A stretch of DNA of 64,000 nucleotides from Albula goreensis (Eukaryota; Chordata; Actinopteri; Albuliformes; Albulidae): positions 5,514,641-5,578,640 of the forward strand of contig CM040763.1 in assembly GCA_022829145.1 (NCBI GenBank), read 5' to 3'. Below are positions 10,820 through 64,000 of this stretch, piece by piece (position 1 is the first letter of the stretch; every line of letters starts with the position of its first letter). Below the pieces are notes generated by a model. It was not told the DNA's origin. It worked only from the letters and a program-made list of their open reading frames with translations, and searched no databases. Both the position numbers and the translations under genes were made by a program.

Positions 10820-12163
10820 CAATGAAGGATAGCTAGCTAGCCATGCAGCTAAGTTACAGTAGTTTCTGAGTAACAACGGTGTGATCCTGCGAATTACTGT
10901 CAATCAGGAATCTGATTATCATCTGTTAAAATAATCGAGGGTTTCTTCGTGCAACAGTACCCCTATAATCGTGTAAACGTATCTCGTCAATTTTTTTGGA
11001 GTCCTCAAATCTGCCAGCTGTGGGCATCTGGACGCAAACTTGTCAATGGGTGTAACGTTAATTACGAACTTGCAACGTAGTTTTAAATAAATAAAATCAG
11101 TTATACAAAATATGAACTAAATTTTTTATATCAATCACCAGGAACAAACGGGTTGTAAAACTGCAATGCAACTGTGTTGGATTGTAATAGCAATAGACTA
11201 TTATCAAAGATGGTAGTTTTATGCATTTTATCAAATGTGGTTTGAACGCCAAACCCCATAATTTATGTAAAAAATCTGCCAGGTTTAACTAATTTGAAAC
11301 TGAACACAAGGCTCACATACCAACATTTTATTAATTATACGGATTACAACAACAAAACAACACTTTTTTATACTGTTATATTAAACATTTCTGCTTATTC
11401 TGTTTATATAATTAACAGTAAGGGGAGATTAAGTTTTGTTAAATATGCTTGCAAAATTCTTTTTACATGGTCCACCATCCCTTACAATGACAAAAAATAT
11501 GCATTATGCTTGTTCAGGTACCCTCTTCACCTCTTAACAAGTAATGCTGATGTTTTGTAATAACTTATAATACAGCCATAAGTTGTAAGTTAAAATATGT
11601 ATGTAATAAGTTGTAATAAAAATCACTCTGGAGAACATCTAGCTGTTCTGTTATGGATTGTGAGTTTTTGTTCTGAACCATTGAAGTCAGGGTTATTCAA
11701 GTCCATGTCTCAAGGGCAGCAGTGACTGCAGGTATTTGCAGCAGCCACTCACTATGCAATCTTATTTCACTTGTTTACCTTGGTCCAGGAGGTAATCTTA
11801 TTTGTGAAATCAGATGGAATAGTGCATAGTGTATTATGCTCTGTGGCCCTGAGGAACTGAAGTTGAATAGCTCTCATGTTAGTCTATGCATGCATCAGTC
11901 TTGTACGGGCTGTAGGAGAAGTTGTATTGAGGAAATGTTCCTTCAGACAGACGTCTTTGCTGTGTTGAAGTCCAGGCATGACAGTACTGGATGCTCTCTG
12001 GGCTGTGGGTGGATGAGAAGCCTGTATGGGCTGAATGAATGCTCTCTTCATTTTGTGTCCTTTGTGCTGCTTAGATCGCATGCATTCAGAGCTGTCTACT
12101 TTATAAAGCTCAATTTTTCCATCTCTACATGTTCTCCATTCCAGGACTGAAGCAGTGGACCAG

Positions 12164-12364
12164 TGATGTCAAACTCCAGTCCTGGAGGGTCACAGTTTCT
12201 GCAGGCCTCTGTGGTTTTCTTACAGTCATTACACATTTTAGGCCTTGGAATCCAGGCACATGGGTTCTACAGCCTATCTCAGTGATTTTAAACAAATTGA
12301 CTAAGTGCTGAAATGCTCAACAAACTGCAGAGAATGTGGTGCGTCAGGACTGGACTGTGACACC
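12164..12364. mobile_element. foldback MITE, copy in sec24d intron 1
   Basis: The left arm gatgtcaaactccagtcctg is mirrored at the right end, where the minus strand reads ggtgtcacagtccagtcctg. Both arms continue into a cacag..tctgcag block. The element is about 200 bases with no coding content. The same arms occur at 37095, 48326 and elsewhere. Confidence 0.65.
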
Positions 12365-13064
12365 TGTTCTGGCCTAACTAAATGAGTCTGTTTGAGCTGA
12401 ATGACTTCTTCATGTCATCATTTGTTCTTTTGTTCCTGTGTACTATTGTATGTTCATGCTGTATCGTATTGACAGTTCCCGGGTGTAATGACAGGAAAGA
12501 TAACAGCCAGTCCGCGTCATTAAAGTCATTGTACTATACTAAAGGTAACTTACGTATTCATCATAATACTGGGTCAGAACATAGCAGGGTGTAATTACAC
12601 ACTGCAGTGTTCTGACCCAGTACTGTGATAAATTTTGCTGTTGCCAAATCTGGAGAACCTCTTGTCATTGTATCAAAGTTCAAAAAAAATATAGAAAGGT
12701 GAGAGTAACCTGATTGAAGTAAATGTGCCTTTGGGCTGCTTACACTTCATGTCAAACCTGGAGAGGTTTTGTAGAAGTAAGGTTAGGGATGTGGCCCAGT
12801 TTGTACTGTTTATAAAAGGATGTTTATAAGTTGATTGTGTTCCATTGGTAGAAACCCGATATAATATCGCTTGAACCTAGCAGTAATTCCAAAAGTGTCA
12901 CATTTCATTTTCATGTTTGCCATTTCTGAAGGCCACCCAGACGTGGGCTATTTGGAGCGAAATGGGGCTGAAAATTAGTTTGGCTTTTTCAAGAGTGATC
13001 AGGGGGAAAATACAGAGTAAAAAATAATGTCACTCAATTTAAATAGTCTTTTCCCTTTTTTCAG

Positions 13065-13127
13065 TTTGTGGGTTGTTTGGACCCTGACCGATCTGGAATG
13101 AGAAGAGCCTAACATCGGATAGACGTC
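13065..13127 (+). other. sec24d: sec24d 5' UTR portion of exon 2
   Basis: Follows the acceptor tttttcag at 13057-13064. The 63 bases contain one upstream ATG (in gaatgaga) with a short frame. The main ATG follows cgtc. Confidence 0.75.
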
Positions 13128-38134
<25,007 letters not shown>

Positions 38135-38360
38135 CCAACATGCTCAACAGTGCACAAACTGTCTGTCTGGCGCCCCCTTCTGGAGAGTGCTTTATTTCAG
38201 TCTGCGTTTGGTTTTAAGGGACTCATTCTTTTCTATACTTTTTTCTGTATACAGCACCGATACTCAGTTTTGCTCTTGGAAAGCCACAGAGTGTGCTGGT
38301 ATTTTTTTTTCTCTTCAAAATCAACAAATGTTTTCAGGCCCAATAAATAAAGTGAGGTAA
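38135..38360 (+). other. sec24d: sec24d 3' UTR (minimal extent)
   Basis: Runs from the stop codon to the first strong poly(A) signal, AATAAA at 38342-38347 (aataaataaag), with GT-rich sequence after it. Further signals at 38374, 39848 and 40047 could give longer 3' ends. Confidence 0.5.
38342..38347 (+). terminator. sec24d: sec24d polyadenylation signal AATAAA
   Basis: First canonical hexamer, 208 bases after the stop codon, followed by gtgtgt-type downstream sequence near 38369. Confidence 0.5.
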
Positions 38361-41300
38361 TTTAAAAGTGTGTAATAAACCTATTCAATGAAAACCCATG
38401 CACCCTGCAGATTTCCAAGGGCAAGAGTGGGTAACACTGATATGCAGAATATATAAGATAATGAAACTTCCATGCTTAACACTATTTTCATACAATGCAT
38501 TAATTTCATCGTATATCATTGTGGTTCATTTCATTTCAATTATATCAGTTGTGCCTGAGAACCACGCTGTATCATTGTAGTGGCTTTTCGTACAACAGTT
38601 AAAAAGAAGTAGTCATTCTCATGGAGTTTGAGCAGTAACGTTTGTTTTGCTAGTGATGGGGTGCAGGCAGCATTTTGTAGGCTGCCTGAAACAGGACTGA
38701 ACTGATTCAGAATAGGTACTCCTTTGGTATTTGGTCTCTTTAAAGGGGCTGATACAGTCACTCAGGCAATTGTCTGCTTTTAGTTTTATTGATGTCCATT
38801 ATTTCATATTTTTGGTGTAGGACAATGTGGGTAATTCTCTTACCAGCCATGATTTTTGAGTCATTTTTTTATGTGTATTCAGTTAGTACCACATACTATT
38901 ACTGTGACTTAATGCAGGTGCAATTTGTTATTCGCCTTGCGTCATTTATTTTTGATTATACATTAAAATGGACTGAGGAAAATCCATTCATTTTGCATAA
39001 GTTGAAACATTCTGACATACTATATGTTTAAAGTAATGATACTTAAACTTGTTATTTGAAAAGATGAGGGAAAAAACAAGCATTCCACATAGCCAATTAG
39101 CTTATTTAGTGCCATTAGAATTTTATTTCACTGTATTTAATATTGAACTATTTTATGTATGTTTTTATTTGTATTTCATAAATTCTGAAATTATTTTACT
39201 TTTTCATAGGACATTTTCTTCATTAGTCAGCCTAGTCCAGTGGTAAAGCAAACCTTAATATTGTGTTTGAAATTTTAAACTTTAATGGCCTTCAAAAACA
39301 ATGCATACTGGTCTGCCTAAAGCTCAAAACAACTGGAAAAATATTGGTAAATATAAGGTGAACTTATATTACTTATATACTGACAATAATTCAGTTTGAA
39401 AATGCAGATTAAATACATTACATTAATCCTATATTTTTTACGAGATGAATACTGAATTAGTGTGAAGGGACCAAAATACATATAATCTGTACATGTAAAA
39501 GACCATATTGTGAGTGTCAGAGGGGATACGTTTTGTGTTTTTTAAGGAGTTAAATACATTGTGTATTGTGTACACGTAATATGTTTAAACAAACATGTAC
39601 TTGGCTTGGCTGATGAACTTCGGCCTGTCAGTTTTTGTGTGTTTCTATGCAGCAAATCTCTCATTTTTAATTATTGTACATTCCCATAATGTGGACATTT
39701 CTGTATGCAAACCTAGCAAAGGTCTTCTGTGTGTCTGGTAAGCTTTACGCTTTGTGTTATTGCCATCTGCCTTAATAAGTTGTCCTCATGGTAAAACACG
39801 TACAAACATGCATATTTTTATGGTTACTATAATAATCCAATATTGTTAAAAATAAATAAGCAAAATATAAAAATAATGGTTTGTACTGTATGCAGATACA
39901 GCTCAGGAAACACAGCTTACTCAATTACAAAAGAAATATTGGAGTCATTATTGCTCTAAATAAAAACAGTTTTAGAATTAAAGTGGAGCTGGAAGGAGAT
40001 TTGTGCCAAGCTATGGTCAACCCAAAGCCTTTGTACGCCATTTTAATAAAGTCCTGTCTGTACCCACCTCCCTGGCTGCCCCTCCCTGAGCCTTGATTTT
40101 GATTCCATGTTTGCCTGTTTGGTTAAAAGCAACAGCTTTGAGAACAATGAGCTTGTTCAGTAACTCACTGGAAACAAAGAATCCTTAATTCGTAAAGGCA
40201 TGGCAGGGTACAGATCAGTTAAAATAATTACTCAATTTACCCAAATAATGAGCAAGTATGTGAGGATAAAGCTGTGACCCCAATCAAATGCGCGTAGTCT
40301 CTATGGGGGCACATGCAATTCAATAAAAACTTCAGGGTATACAATTTTGGAATATTTGGAATGTGTTCTTTTCATTCTAAAATACAGTTTTAAAAAATTA
40401 TTTTTTTGATTCCTAAATCAAAAAAGAGCTAAAGAGAGTACGTTTATTTTATTAGGATTTCTTCAAATGGTTGCCACCAAAGGGTCACAGGGTCAAGCCT
40501 AACCCCTTTTAGTTCTGCTCTGTGCTTCCTCTCCAATGTCCTATACTGTCTCAATAGAATGCAAAAAAGAAAGCATATATAGGCGCTAAATAGAAAATAG
40601 CAAGTTAAAAATATTTATCCTTCTGGAAACCGATGTAGTTAGCCATACGCCTGCGTCAACATGACCAGAGACCACTGCCATTCTGCGCTGGTTATTGAGT
40701 ATTTCTTATAAAAGTACAGATCTAAGAACACAAAGCCATGTGAGTTTGACCGTACAGAGAAAGCCCTCCACTCAGGTGAATCACCCTGTACGTGCAGAGA
40801 GGGCAGTGACATCATGCCGCCTGACATCACACAGTCCCTCACCTGAGCTGGAGTCTGCAGCCACAAACCTATCTACCATATATGTACCTTAGACTTAAAT
40901 TACACAGACATGCTGATGCAAAATTGGTCTCTGTGTATTGATGAACCTTTATAAAAGATTTTTTGAATCCCACCACCCCCTTCCATGTCATGGAGCTAAA
41001 ATCCCAAGTTGGTATTTTAGAAGGCAGTCTATGGGTGAGGTTGGAATGGAGGTGGTTTGGAAATAGTGTTTTTGGGCTGCCATTTTGGCTCTGAATGATG
41101 GGTGTACTGTGTTCTTAAAACTAAATTCTTTTTGGCAAATCATATCTTTTGGGTGCCATAATGGCTCAAAATTCAATACTAATGTTAAAATAACTGAGCA
41201 TTCTGGGGTGCTGTACATTTCCAAGTAGTTTCCACAAAAATGGCAGAGAAAATGTAACAAAATGTAACAAACATAGAAACATATATGACTTCCTAACACA

Positions 41301-42901
41301 ATGCTTATTTTAGCTATAGCATTAGATGATCACATAGATATTAAAACAGTATCTTATGCTAAAAGATGCTAAGTTTACCTTGGTGGGTATACCCTGGAAA
41401 TTTCACTAACTCATTTCATGAAATGACTCATATTCTCCATGCAATACCTGTTTAAAGCTTCCGTTCCATGTTCCTGAGTTAGGCTAATCAAATGGCCACC
41501 AAGTGAGGTGCAATATGGGTTTTTATTTTGATTTTAAAAAACGCTATTCTTACCTATTGGAATCAATGTCAGGATCGGCATTGACTTTAAACACCCAGTC
41601 GACTCATCTGGACATTTTCCATCTGATATTTCTCACCCTGTAATTCAAAAATGGAGTTGCAGAATGAGTCAAGTCTCACATCACTCTGTGAATGCATGAG
41701 CAGTTTGTCTGTGAAATAACTTTCTTCCTGTTCCTTGATGTATGTTCTCACACACATGGCAGATGGGACATATAATTATCATCTCTGTGGAATTACTGAG
41801 CAAATGAGGGCAGGGATTCTGCTTTCTGTCTAATGCCTGCGGAGTATTTCTCCGAGTAAAACCAGGAAGTATAATTGACTGGAGTACCTGCGAATAATGT
41901 CCCGGTAAAGCCTCCTGTACGCTGCAGGACAGGAAGCGTGATCAGGGAGATGTACATCTGTTACCCAGCATGCATTGAGGGCTTGTGGATCCGCGATCCA
42001 ACCCCACCCAACGGAACCACCTCCCCCTACCTGCCCACACCGGGCCTGCCCATTGGTTTTCCTTTCAGGGCCAATTTCCCAGAACAAATCAATGGGACTA
42101 ATCAATCATAATGCAAATACGAAGCTGAACCCGGATTGGCTGGGTTAGATGGGGATACGGTGGAGGATGAAAGGATGAATGAATGGGCTCAGTGTAAATC
42201 CACTGCAAACAGAAAATCAATACTTACACAGGAACAAACCAGAATATATGCCTCTGTTTAACTTTCCACTGCTTATCCAAGCTATTTATTCCTTAACTCA
42301 GTATTTATTCAAATAGGATGGTGCTAAAAAAAATAATTTGTTAACCCAAAAACCACCAAAGAGTTCAATTTTTTATAAGTATTGTACTTGTATGTCATTC
42401 TATCAGTTTTACAATGAATATCATTACAAACAAAATTTGATTTTAAAGATGAGCTTTTGAAGGATATTGTGAACACAATTTAGTTATCACGAAAAACATA
42501 TGGGGACATGGTGAAAGGACAAATTAATATATACAAGAAATACACATACAGCAATAAAGTAAAAAACAGAAACAGTCTCCTTCTATGTGGTAGAGTATCG
42601 TTTCATAATTGCATACTTGAGGTACATACAACTACCTGTGTGCTTCTATTTATACAACCTATGATCCAACACAATGGAAATCATATGGGAAACACATGAC
42701 ATTATTCTAATTGGCAATTCATTATTAACAGAGTTTCAAGTCATTTAAAGTTTTTTTTTTTAATATAATGTTATGTACATTTCTCGGAATTATACAAGGT
42801 TAGCAATGCATTCGTTGTTCATTAAATGGGAAGAAAGCGGTAGCCGTCGAGGGTTCTGGAAGTCTGACTTTGCAGGACTTTCTGAGATTGTAATCGAAGT
42901 G

Positions 42902-43100
42902 CAGGGGTGTGCAACTCCACAGCTGGAGAGCCGGTGTTTATGTTGGTCCTTTTTTTTTTTAGGGGGGGGTGTGGGGGGTGCAGATTTTCTTTTAATTGGC
43001 AGTATTGGAAACAAGGCATATGCAGTCTTCAGCCAATCAAAGTGCCTAAGCACAACTAGCGTATGCACCAGCTCCCCAACACTGGTTTTGCGCACCCCTG
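42902..43100. mobile_element. hAT-like MITE with CAGGGGTG ends
   Basis: The left end caggggtgtgcaac and the right end, read on the minus strand as caggggtgcgcaaa, form terminal inverted repeats. Similarity weakens further in, in the gagagccggtg / ggagctggtg region. About 199 bases with no open frame. No clear 8-base target duplication in the flanks. Confidence 0.6.
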
Positions 43101-43617
43101 ATCACGTCAGTATCGGTATAGTTATTAAAACTGCAGCCAATGGGAACAAATTGGGGCAGCAGGCAGGTGAGCTGGTGGGGGAACAAAATGTACAAACAGA
43201 GGGCTAAGGGTTCAAATCTGGATCAGTCTGCTGGATGCATTAGTGCTCAAGCAAAGTACAGTACATAACCTGAAATGTTTCAGTAAATGTTCAACAGTAT
43301 AAACCAATAATACATAGAAAAAATAATTTAAAATACACAATGTAAGCAGAAATGGACAGTATTTCAAACACACGTTCATTAAATATACATATCCACGTAT
43401 GTATTTCATAAGTGATATTGCTTGCTTGACTCTGTTTGTGTGAAGCTTTACCGCTGTTTCACCTGCAAAGCAACCAACAACTCAGACTTTGATTGCTGCT
43501 TGTGGACATATTTGTGTGGAAAGAATATATGTTACATCGTTTTGTCTGTTCATGACTGAAAAATGAAATGTCAGTATATTTTCCAAATACACATGAAATA
43601 CTGCCCAATCCTGAATG

Positions 43618-43672
43618 CAAGCTCGTAAGTCACCCTGGATAATGTCATCTATTAAATAAATAAATTATCTTT
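43618..43672 (+). mobile_element. teleost SINE/LINE 3' tail remnant
   Basis: The block gtaagtcaccctggataatg, then tctattaaataaataaatt, matches the conserved tail (usual form gtcgctctggataagagcgt) followed by an A-rich simple end. Confidence 0.6.
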
Positions 43673-45576
43673 CAGTACAGAGAGGGGAAACGGTTAGTTT
43701 TTGTGACACAACACCTTTTTTGATGCAGTTATCTCATTTCATTTGTGCAAGTGATTTGGTTACACTGGGACACAGAAAGCAGAGTCGCAGATCCCAAACA
43801 CAGCTGCCGGAGCTTGCACCGACTCACCCACCTCAGTCAAGAAATAGGTTTTTGTCAGAGGACCAAGTCTTTGTTTTATGTATCTGTTTTGCTTAGTCTA
43901 TCCTGAGGCTTCTATAAGCTTTCAGAGCACTGCATAAAAGACACAAGACTTCAATTTGATCAACCAAAACAACGAATGCGACACTTCTAAGGATGCCTCT
44001 TCTGCCGGCATACACAAAAATCTTAATTCTTTGATACGTAAAATGTTTTTGATGTTACTAACATCACCACACACATAAAGAAACTGTAGTGAAATAATTA
44101 ACCTGGCATACAGTAAGTCATGAAAAATGCATGGCCTTCACATGGTTCGGCTGTTTGTTCAGACTGGGCACTGTAAATATCCAGGCTATCAATATAGCAG
44201 TTATGGACCCAGTTGCCTGAAGCATATTTTCTATCCTGGTAGCATGTTTCACCACATGAGAAAATTTAGACTTGATTCATATGATATAAAATGTGATTCA
44301 ATTCCATCTCTGGATGTTTGAGAACATGCATTTTAATTCCAGGTGTCAAATGAAATCACTCTGGAATTCATGAAAACAGGTGCTATCCCTTCAGGCAAAA
44401 GGGAAGTATATTAATCTTGCAATCCGGAACTACATATACATCATAACCTAAAAAATCTGACATATTACTCTTAGAGTGAATTAGTCAAGGGATGTTTTAA
44501 AAATGCAATATCCCAGAATTCCACTCTTGGGGAAAATACAAATGGATTGGCCGGAAGGAAAATGTAGTTGAAGGGACAAATAGATTTGACTGAACTTTTA
44601 AACATACCACAGTCTGCTTCTTACCACTGAGAACCACACCTTTAGATCTGATCATTTTGGTCCATGTTTTTGATGCAGGGAAATGAAATTATGTACATGT
44701 TTTCAAGGGCAAATAAGGAAGCACCCAGCTAACAATTTTTGGTTCCCAGAACCATCCCAGTAAAATTAGAGTAAACCTTCCACAACACATAAATCTGGCC
44801 TGTTTCATAGATGTCGCTTACATGCTACTTTCCTGGAAAATGTTTTTTTTTTTTTTCTTTTTTTTTTTTTTACTGTAACAGAATTTTGGAGCCATAAAAA
44901 TGATCTAATACTGTTTGGAAGAAATTTGTCTGGAATTTACCTCAACGTTCTAGAAACATCTAATGTTGATTGAGTAAACGTCCCACATTCTGTCAAGACG
45001 GATACAATGTGCGAGATGAAACTTGTGCATATGACAGAGTTTTGGATTCTGAGCATTCCTACTGTTTTTTCCCCACAGTAAATATCACGAGCTAAAAGCA
45101 TGAATAAATAATCCAATAACTAAAATTACACTACACAAAGTAAAGCTGGCTGCACCATGGAAACAGAGTACACCTTGATAAAAAAAAACTGCCCAAAAGC
45201 TGCTGATACAAAATTATACAGACACACTGAAGAGACTAAGAGCTTGGGTTGATCAAATTGAAACGCAGGACTAGGTGCAAAGCTTAAAAATGCAGTGCTT
45301 TTATGTATTGAAATTCCTATAATTAGTCAAACCTTTTTCAGCAAAAATGCATAGGAATGGAACTGAAAAGCAGCCTTTAGAAAAACAGAGCAAACACAAA
45401 GGGAAACAACATGGTCTAATGGGGGCTGAACGGTCAGAAAAGCTTGTTTTGCATAATATACAGACATTTGCTTCCCAGCGCAGTGCGGATGACATTACAC
45501 AGAATGAAGTTGAGCGTCCTTATAAGAAAACCGGTTGAAGAAATCGTGGGGCGTGGCCACGGTGAGAAGCTCAGTC

Positions 45577-61282
<15,706 letters not shown>

Positions 61283-62048
61283 CTGGGAAGAACGATCAGA
61301 CCACATTGTGAGTGGGGTTTTATTGGGGAGGTGGAAGGGGAAGGGGTAGCCAGGGCATGCCGTGTGACAAAGGGGAGGGGGGAGGTGTGAGAGGGTGGGG
61401 GGACAAGCACCAGGCAAGTGTACACCAGTGGAGCAGGTAAGAATGGCTGGCAGGAACTTCACTCAGGACAACATTATGGCATTTGTACCACAGGTATACC
61501 TGTGCATTGTTCAGGTATTGATCAAGAGCTTTGGCAGCGGGATAGTGGGAAAGATATATAAATTCTCAGTCCTCAGGCATACATATAACCAGATATAGGG
61601 TACATGATGAATTTTAAATATATGAAATGACATGGTTAATATTTTTTTTCATTTTGCAGAAAGGCCGTTCAGCCAGCTGCACACTCTGCCTCTTCATGGG
61701 GCTGGGAGAGAAATCCCTCCGGTTTGTGTACCAAAACGAAACGGGGCACATCTGAGACTGCTGCCTGCTGAGGGAGGGATCCTGGCGCACGAGAGCCCGT
61801 CTCGGCCGTGCCGATGGCTCGTTTGGAGCTCTTAAGCACTTTATTTGAAAGAGCCAGGATAACGTGGATGAAAGCAGTCTGTTTATGCCTGAGATCCCCA
61901 TCTGAATTCCTGAAGGGCCACGGTGGCTGCTGGTCTGCGATGCGTTTCAGCCGTTAAGAGCTCAAGGCCTAAACTGAGCGGAGATTGAAAGGAAACCATT
62001 AAAACTTGTGGACACCTTGGCCTCACAAAACTGGAGGTAAACTTACAA

Positions 62049-62300
62049 AGAGTCCTCCAGGACTGGATTTAAACCTGCAGATGCTGTGTCCCTCCAGGAC
62101 TGGATTTAAACCTGCGGATGCTGTGTCCCTCCAGGATATGAGTTAAACCAGCAGACACCTGCGGTTCTCCAGGGCTTGTATGAAACCTGCTGTCACTAGA
62201 CCCCTCTAAGCCAGAAGTTAAACCTGCAGACACTGTGTCCCTCCTGGACTGGAATTTAACTCACAGATGCTGTTGTCCTCCAGGACTAAAGTTTGAGATT
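62049..62300. repeat. tandem array of foldback-MITE ends, about six units
   Basis: Units of about 42-48 bases read gtccctccaggactggattt then aaacctgcagatgctgt, with variants. This is the terminal sequence of the foldback family (cagacactgtggccctc...gactggagt). The last unit ends ctccaggactaaagtttgag. Confidence 0.75.
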
Positions 62301-63707
62301 TCGTTTTGGGGCTTGTCCTTCAGAGCTTTTTTATTCTGTTTTATTTTAATTAATCAAGGGACAGTACAAGATTTGAATGGCAGTTTTTGTCTCCCACACA
62401 AGGAGATTAGAGATGGGTAATGGAAAAGAGGGCAGCTCAGGGAAGAGGTAGTCTGGGGTCACAAGACCAGCTGAGGAGTCACATACTCTCCATGTCTTGG
62501 ATCTTCTAGATATATGGGGGCTCATTTAATTCTGCTTATCAGCTACAAAGTAAGCAGCAATTAGAACCATGGCAAGAAGTACATGGCTAGTCTTAAATAA
62601 GGTGCATGATCAACTGAATTCTAGCTCTTAAGATAGAATGTCTGAGAACCAAGAGAATTCTCCATTTCCCACAATGATGTGTAAAACGGAATATGTAGTT
62701 AACTACAGCAACTACAGAGAAAATCCTACTGCATATTCTATGTACATATCCCAATTGAACTGCCTATAAGTGTGCAGACAGACACTTTTGAAAATGTTAT
62801 TGTATTACTGTGATTGACTGAGGCAAGTCCCAGATTTATGGCTTAATATGTCATTACCCAGAGTTGTTGTCCTGACGAAATCATGGAGGGGTTTTAGGGA
62901 ATTTATAAATATGATTGATACAAAACACATTACCATTTATAAATACAGCGCATACAATGCAAACTGCAGTCATTTCATACTTTTGCCTTCTATGAAAATA
63001 AACATTAATTCATTTAAAGCACAATGGCAAATTTGTGGAAGGTGATACTGAACATTCCATCTTCATAAAGTTCAACAAGGTTTCACTATTTATGGGCATT
63101 ATTTGAAATGTATATGTTTGTAATATGATGAATGTTTGTACTTTAAACAGCCTCCCCAGTAGCCATGTTATAGAGATGGGTTCTGAAAGAGATTTAACAT
63201 TTCAACAGAATAGTAATAAAATTGGACAGAATATAAACATAAACATGAAATTACATCTATTGCTAAATATTCTGCAAAATGAATGCATTCACATCACTAC
63301 ACCGCACGGCCAATCACATCCCCTTATTTCTCAGACCTGCTGACAAAAGTTTTGCTGAACGGTTACAGGTCTTGAGGTAACTTTCCAGTGGAAAATACAC
63401 AGAAAATGCATAGGTTTCAGTGGAAAGTGCATTCCTTATTAAGTTAATTCATGGATAACTGCATTATCTCTACATCGCCATGATTGAATGACCAGCTGCT
63501 TGTTCTATGTCTGAGTCTGAATGTATAAGATAAGCTTGGTTTGACTATAAGAGGTACTTGCATTATTAATGTATTGTTAAGACTGAGCTGTTATTACATC
63601 TAACAGCTACAGCTCCTCATCTCAAACATCCACGGTGAAAATGACATCATCCAGCCATTCGGTCCTGAGTTCACATGCACTTTGAGGGGCTTCATTTATC
63701 ATTTCAG

Positions 63708-63819
63708 ACTCTCCGCTCGGCTGCACGGTGCGCCCAGACCTAACGTCACACAACGAGGCGCCCGCAGCATGAAGCAGGTCATCCCCACGGAGCACCATAA
63801 CTCTGTCACTGTAGAGGCG
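63708..63819 (+). other. weak exon-like segment
   Basis: Flanked by tttatcatttcag and gtaagc, open in one frame with SMKQVIPTEHHNSVTVEA. No family recognised, and it lies on the strand opposite kcnip4. It could be a chance match or a conserved non-coding element. Confidence 0.15.
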
Positions 63820-63907
63820 GTAAGCTCAGGCTACAGGGAGCTAGCACCAGCACCTCACAGAACGGCCCTGTGCAAAGGCCTGCGTTCACAGAGCGTCTCA
63901 GAGTCTG

Positions 63908-63996
63908 AGTGCTGATCTAGGATCAGTTTCGGAATTTTACCTCATGATAGATGTGTTTGGGATTTGAGAGCAGAAACCTGATCCCAGATCAGCACT
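63908..63996. mobile_element. small hairpin MITE
   Basis: The left end agtgctgatctaggatcagt is mirrored at the right end, which reads agtgctgatctgggatcagg on the minus strand. About 89 bases. I recall similar agtgctgatctaggatcag elements as widespread in fish, but this was not searched. Confidence 0.7.
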
Positions 63997-64000
63997 TCTA

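Larger units (their letters stand above)
10462..13064 (+). other. sec24d: sec24d intron 1
   Basis: The intron lies between the non-coding first exon and the exon carrying the start codon. It contains a third TGACGTGG (10812-10819), a foldback MITE (about 12164-12364) and a possible related fragment near 11690-11830 that carries ctgcaggtatttgc. The rest is AT-rich unique sequence with no open frame of interest. Confidence 0.55.
38361..45576. other. convergent intergenic region sec24d-kcnip4
   Basis: About 7.2 kb between the two 3' ends. It contains alternative sec24d poly(A) signals, a hAT-like MITE (42902-43100), a SINE tail (43618-43672), T-rich runs near 44840-44870 and the kcnip4 3' UTR of unknown length next to 45577. 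A more complex, GC-richer patch at 41820-42120 contains atgcaaat (octamer motif) and may be a conserved element. No open frame resembles a gene. Confidence 0.55.
61283..64000 (-). other. kcnip4: kcnip4 5' intron (continues beyond window)
   Basis: No exon for the human-type N-terminus (MNVRRVES...) or for the membrane-associated KChIP4a start was found here. The stretch holds a tandem array of MITE ends (62049-62300), a weak exon-like segment on the plus strand (63708-63819) and a hairpin MITE at the right edge. Confidence 0.6.

Noticed and set aside
40639..40866. 75-codon minus-strand open frame in the intergenic region
   Set aside because: No family resemblance and no splice or promoter context; treated as chance.

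Overview
The window is nuclear DNA from a bony fish, most likely a teleost. The evidence is spliced vertebrate genes with short GC-rich exons in AT-rich introns, many (AC)n/(GT)n microsatellites, and remnants of the SINE/LINE 3' tail common in teleosts. No bacterial, viral or organellar genes were seen. The species cannot be fixed from the sequence.

Three protein-coding genes are supported. (1) synpo2 (synaptopodin-2/myopodin), minus strand. Only its first coding exon is present (9220-9327); the rest lies beyond the left edge, so 1-9219 is intron 1. (2) sec24d, the COPII coat cargo adaptor, plus strand. It is complete: a probable non-coding exon ending at 10461, then 22 coding exons from the ATG at 13128 to the stop at 38132-38134. 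After allowing for one surplus base in exon 3 it encodes about 1026 residues. (3) kcnip4 (Kv channel-interacting protein 4), minus strand. Eight coding exons run from 61282 down to the stop at 45577; its first exon(s) lie past the right edge or were not found.

Layout: synpo2 and sec24d are divergent, about 1 kb apart, as in the human 4q26 block, with a likely shared promoter region. Three TGACGTG(G/T) unfolded-protein-response type elements lie in or near it. sec24d and kcnip4 are convergent, about 7.4 kb apart. The human orthologues sit on different arms of chromosome 4, so this linkage is fish-specific or ancestral. The genes are functionally unrelated: synpo2 is an actin/Z-disc PDZ protein, sec24d exports ER cargo such as procollagen, and kcnip4 is an EF-hand Kv4 subunit.

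Non-coding DNA holds a foldback MITE family (at least seven intronic copies plus a tandem array of its ends), a TA-flanked mariner-type MITE, hAT-like and small hairpin MITEs, tRNA-type and tail-only SINE remnants, and several minisatellites. Some repeats sit directly against splice sites. The main oddities are loss of the family CPSG motif in kcnip4 (three residues added), a GC-AG intron in kcnip4, a frame break in sec24d exon 3, and an array of decoy 3' splice sites before sec24d exon 8. I found no convincing new system. The least explained piece is a cysteine-rich minus-strand open frame inside synpo2 intron 1.
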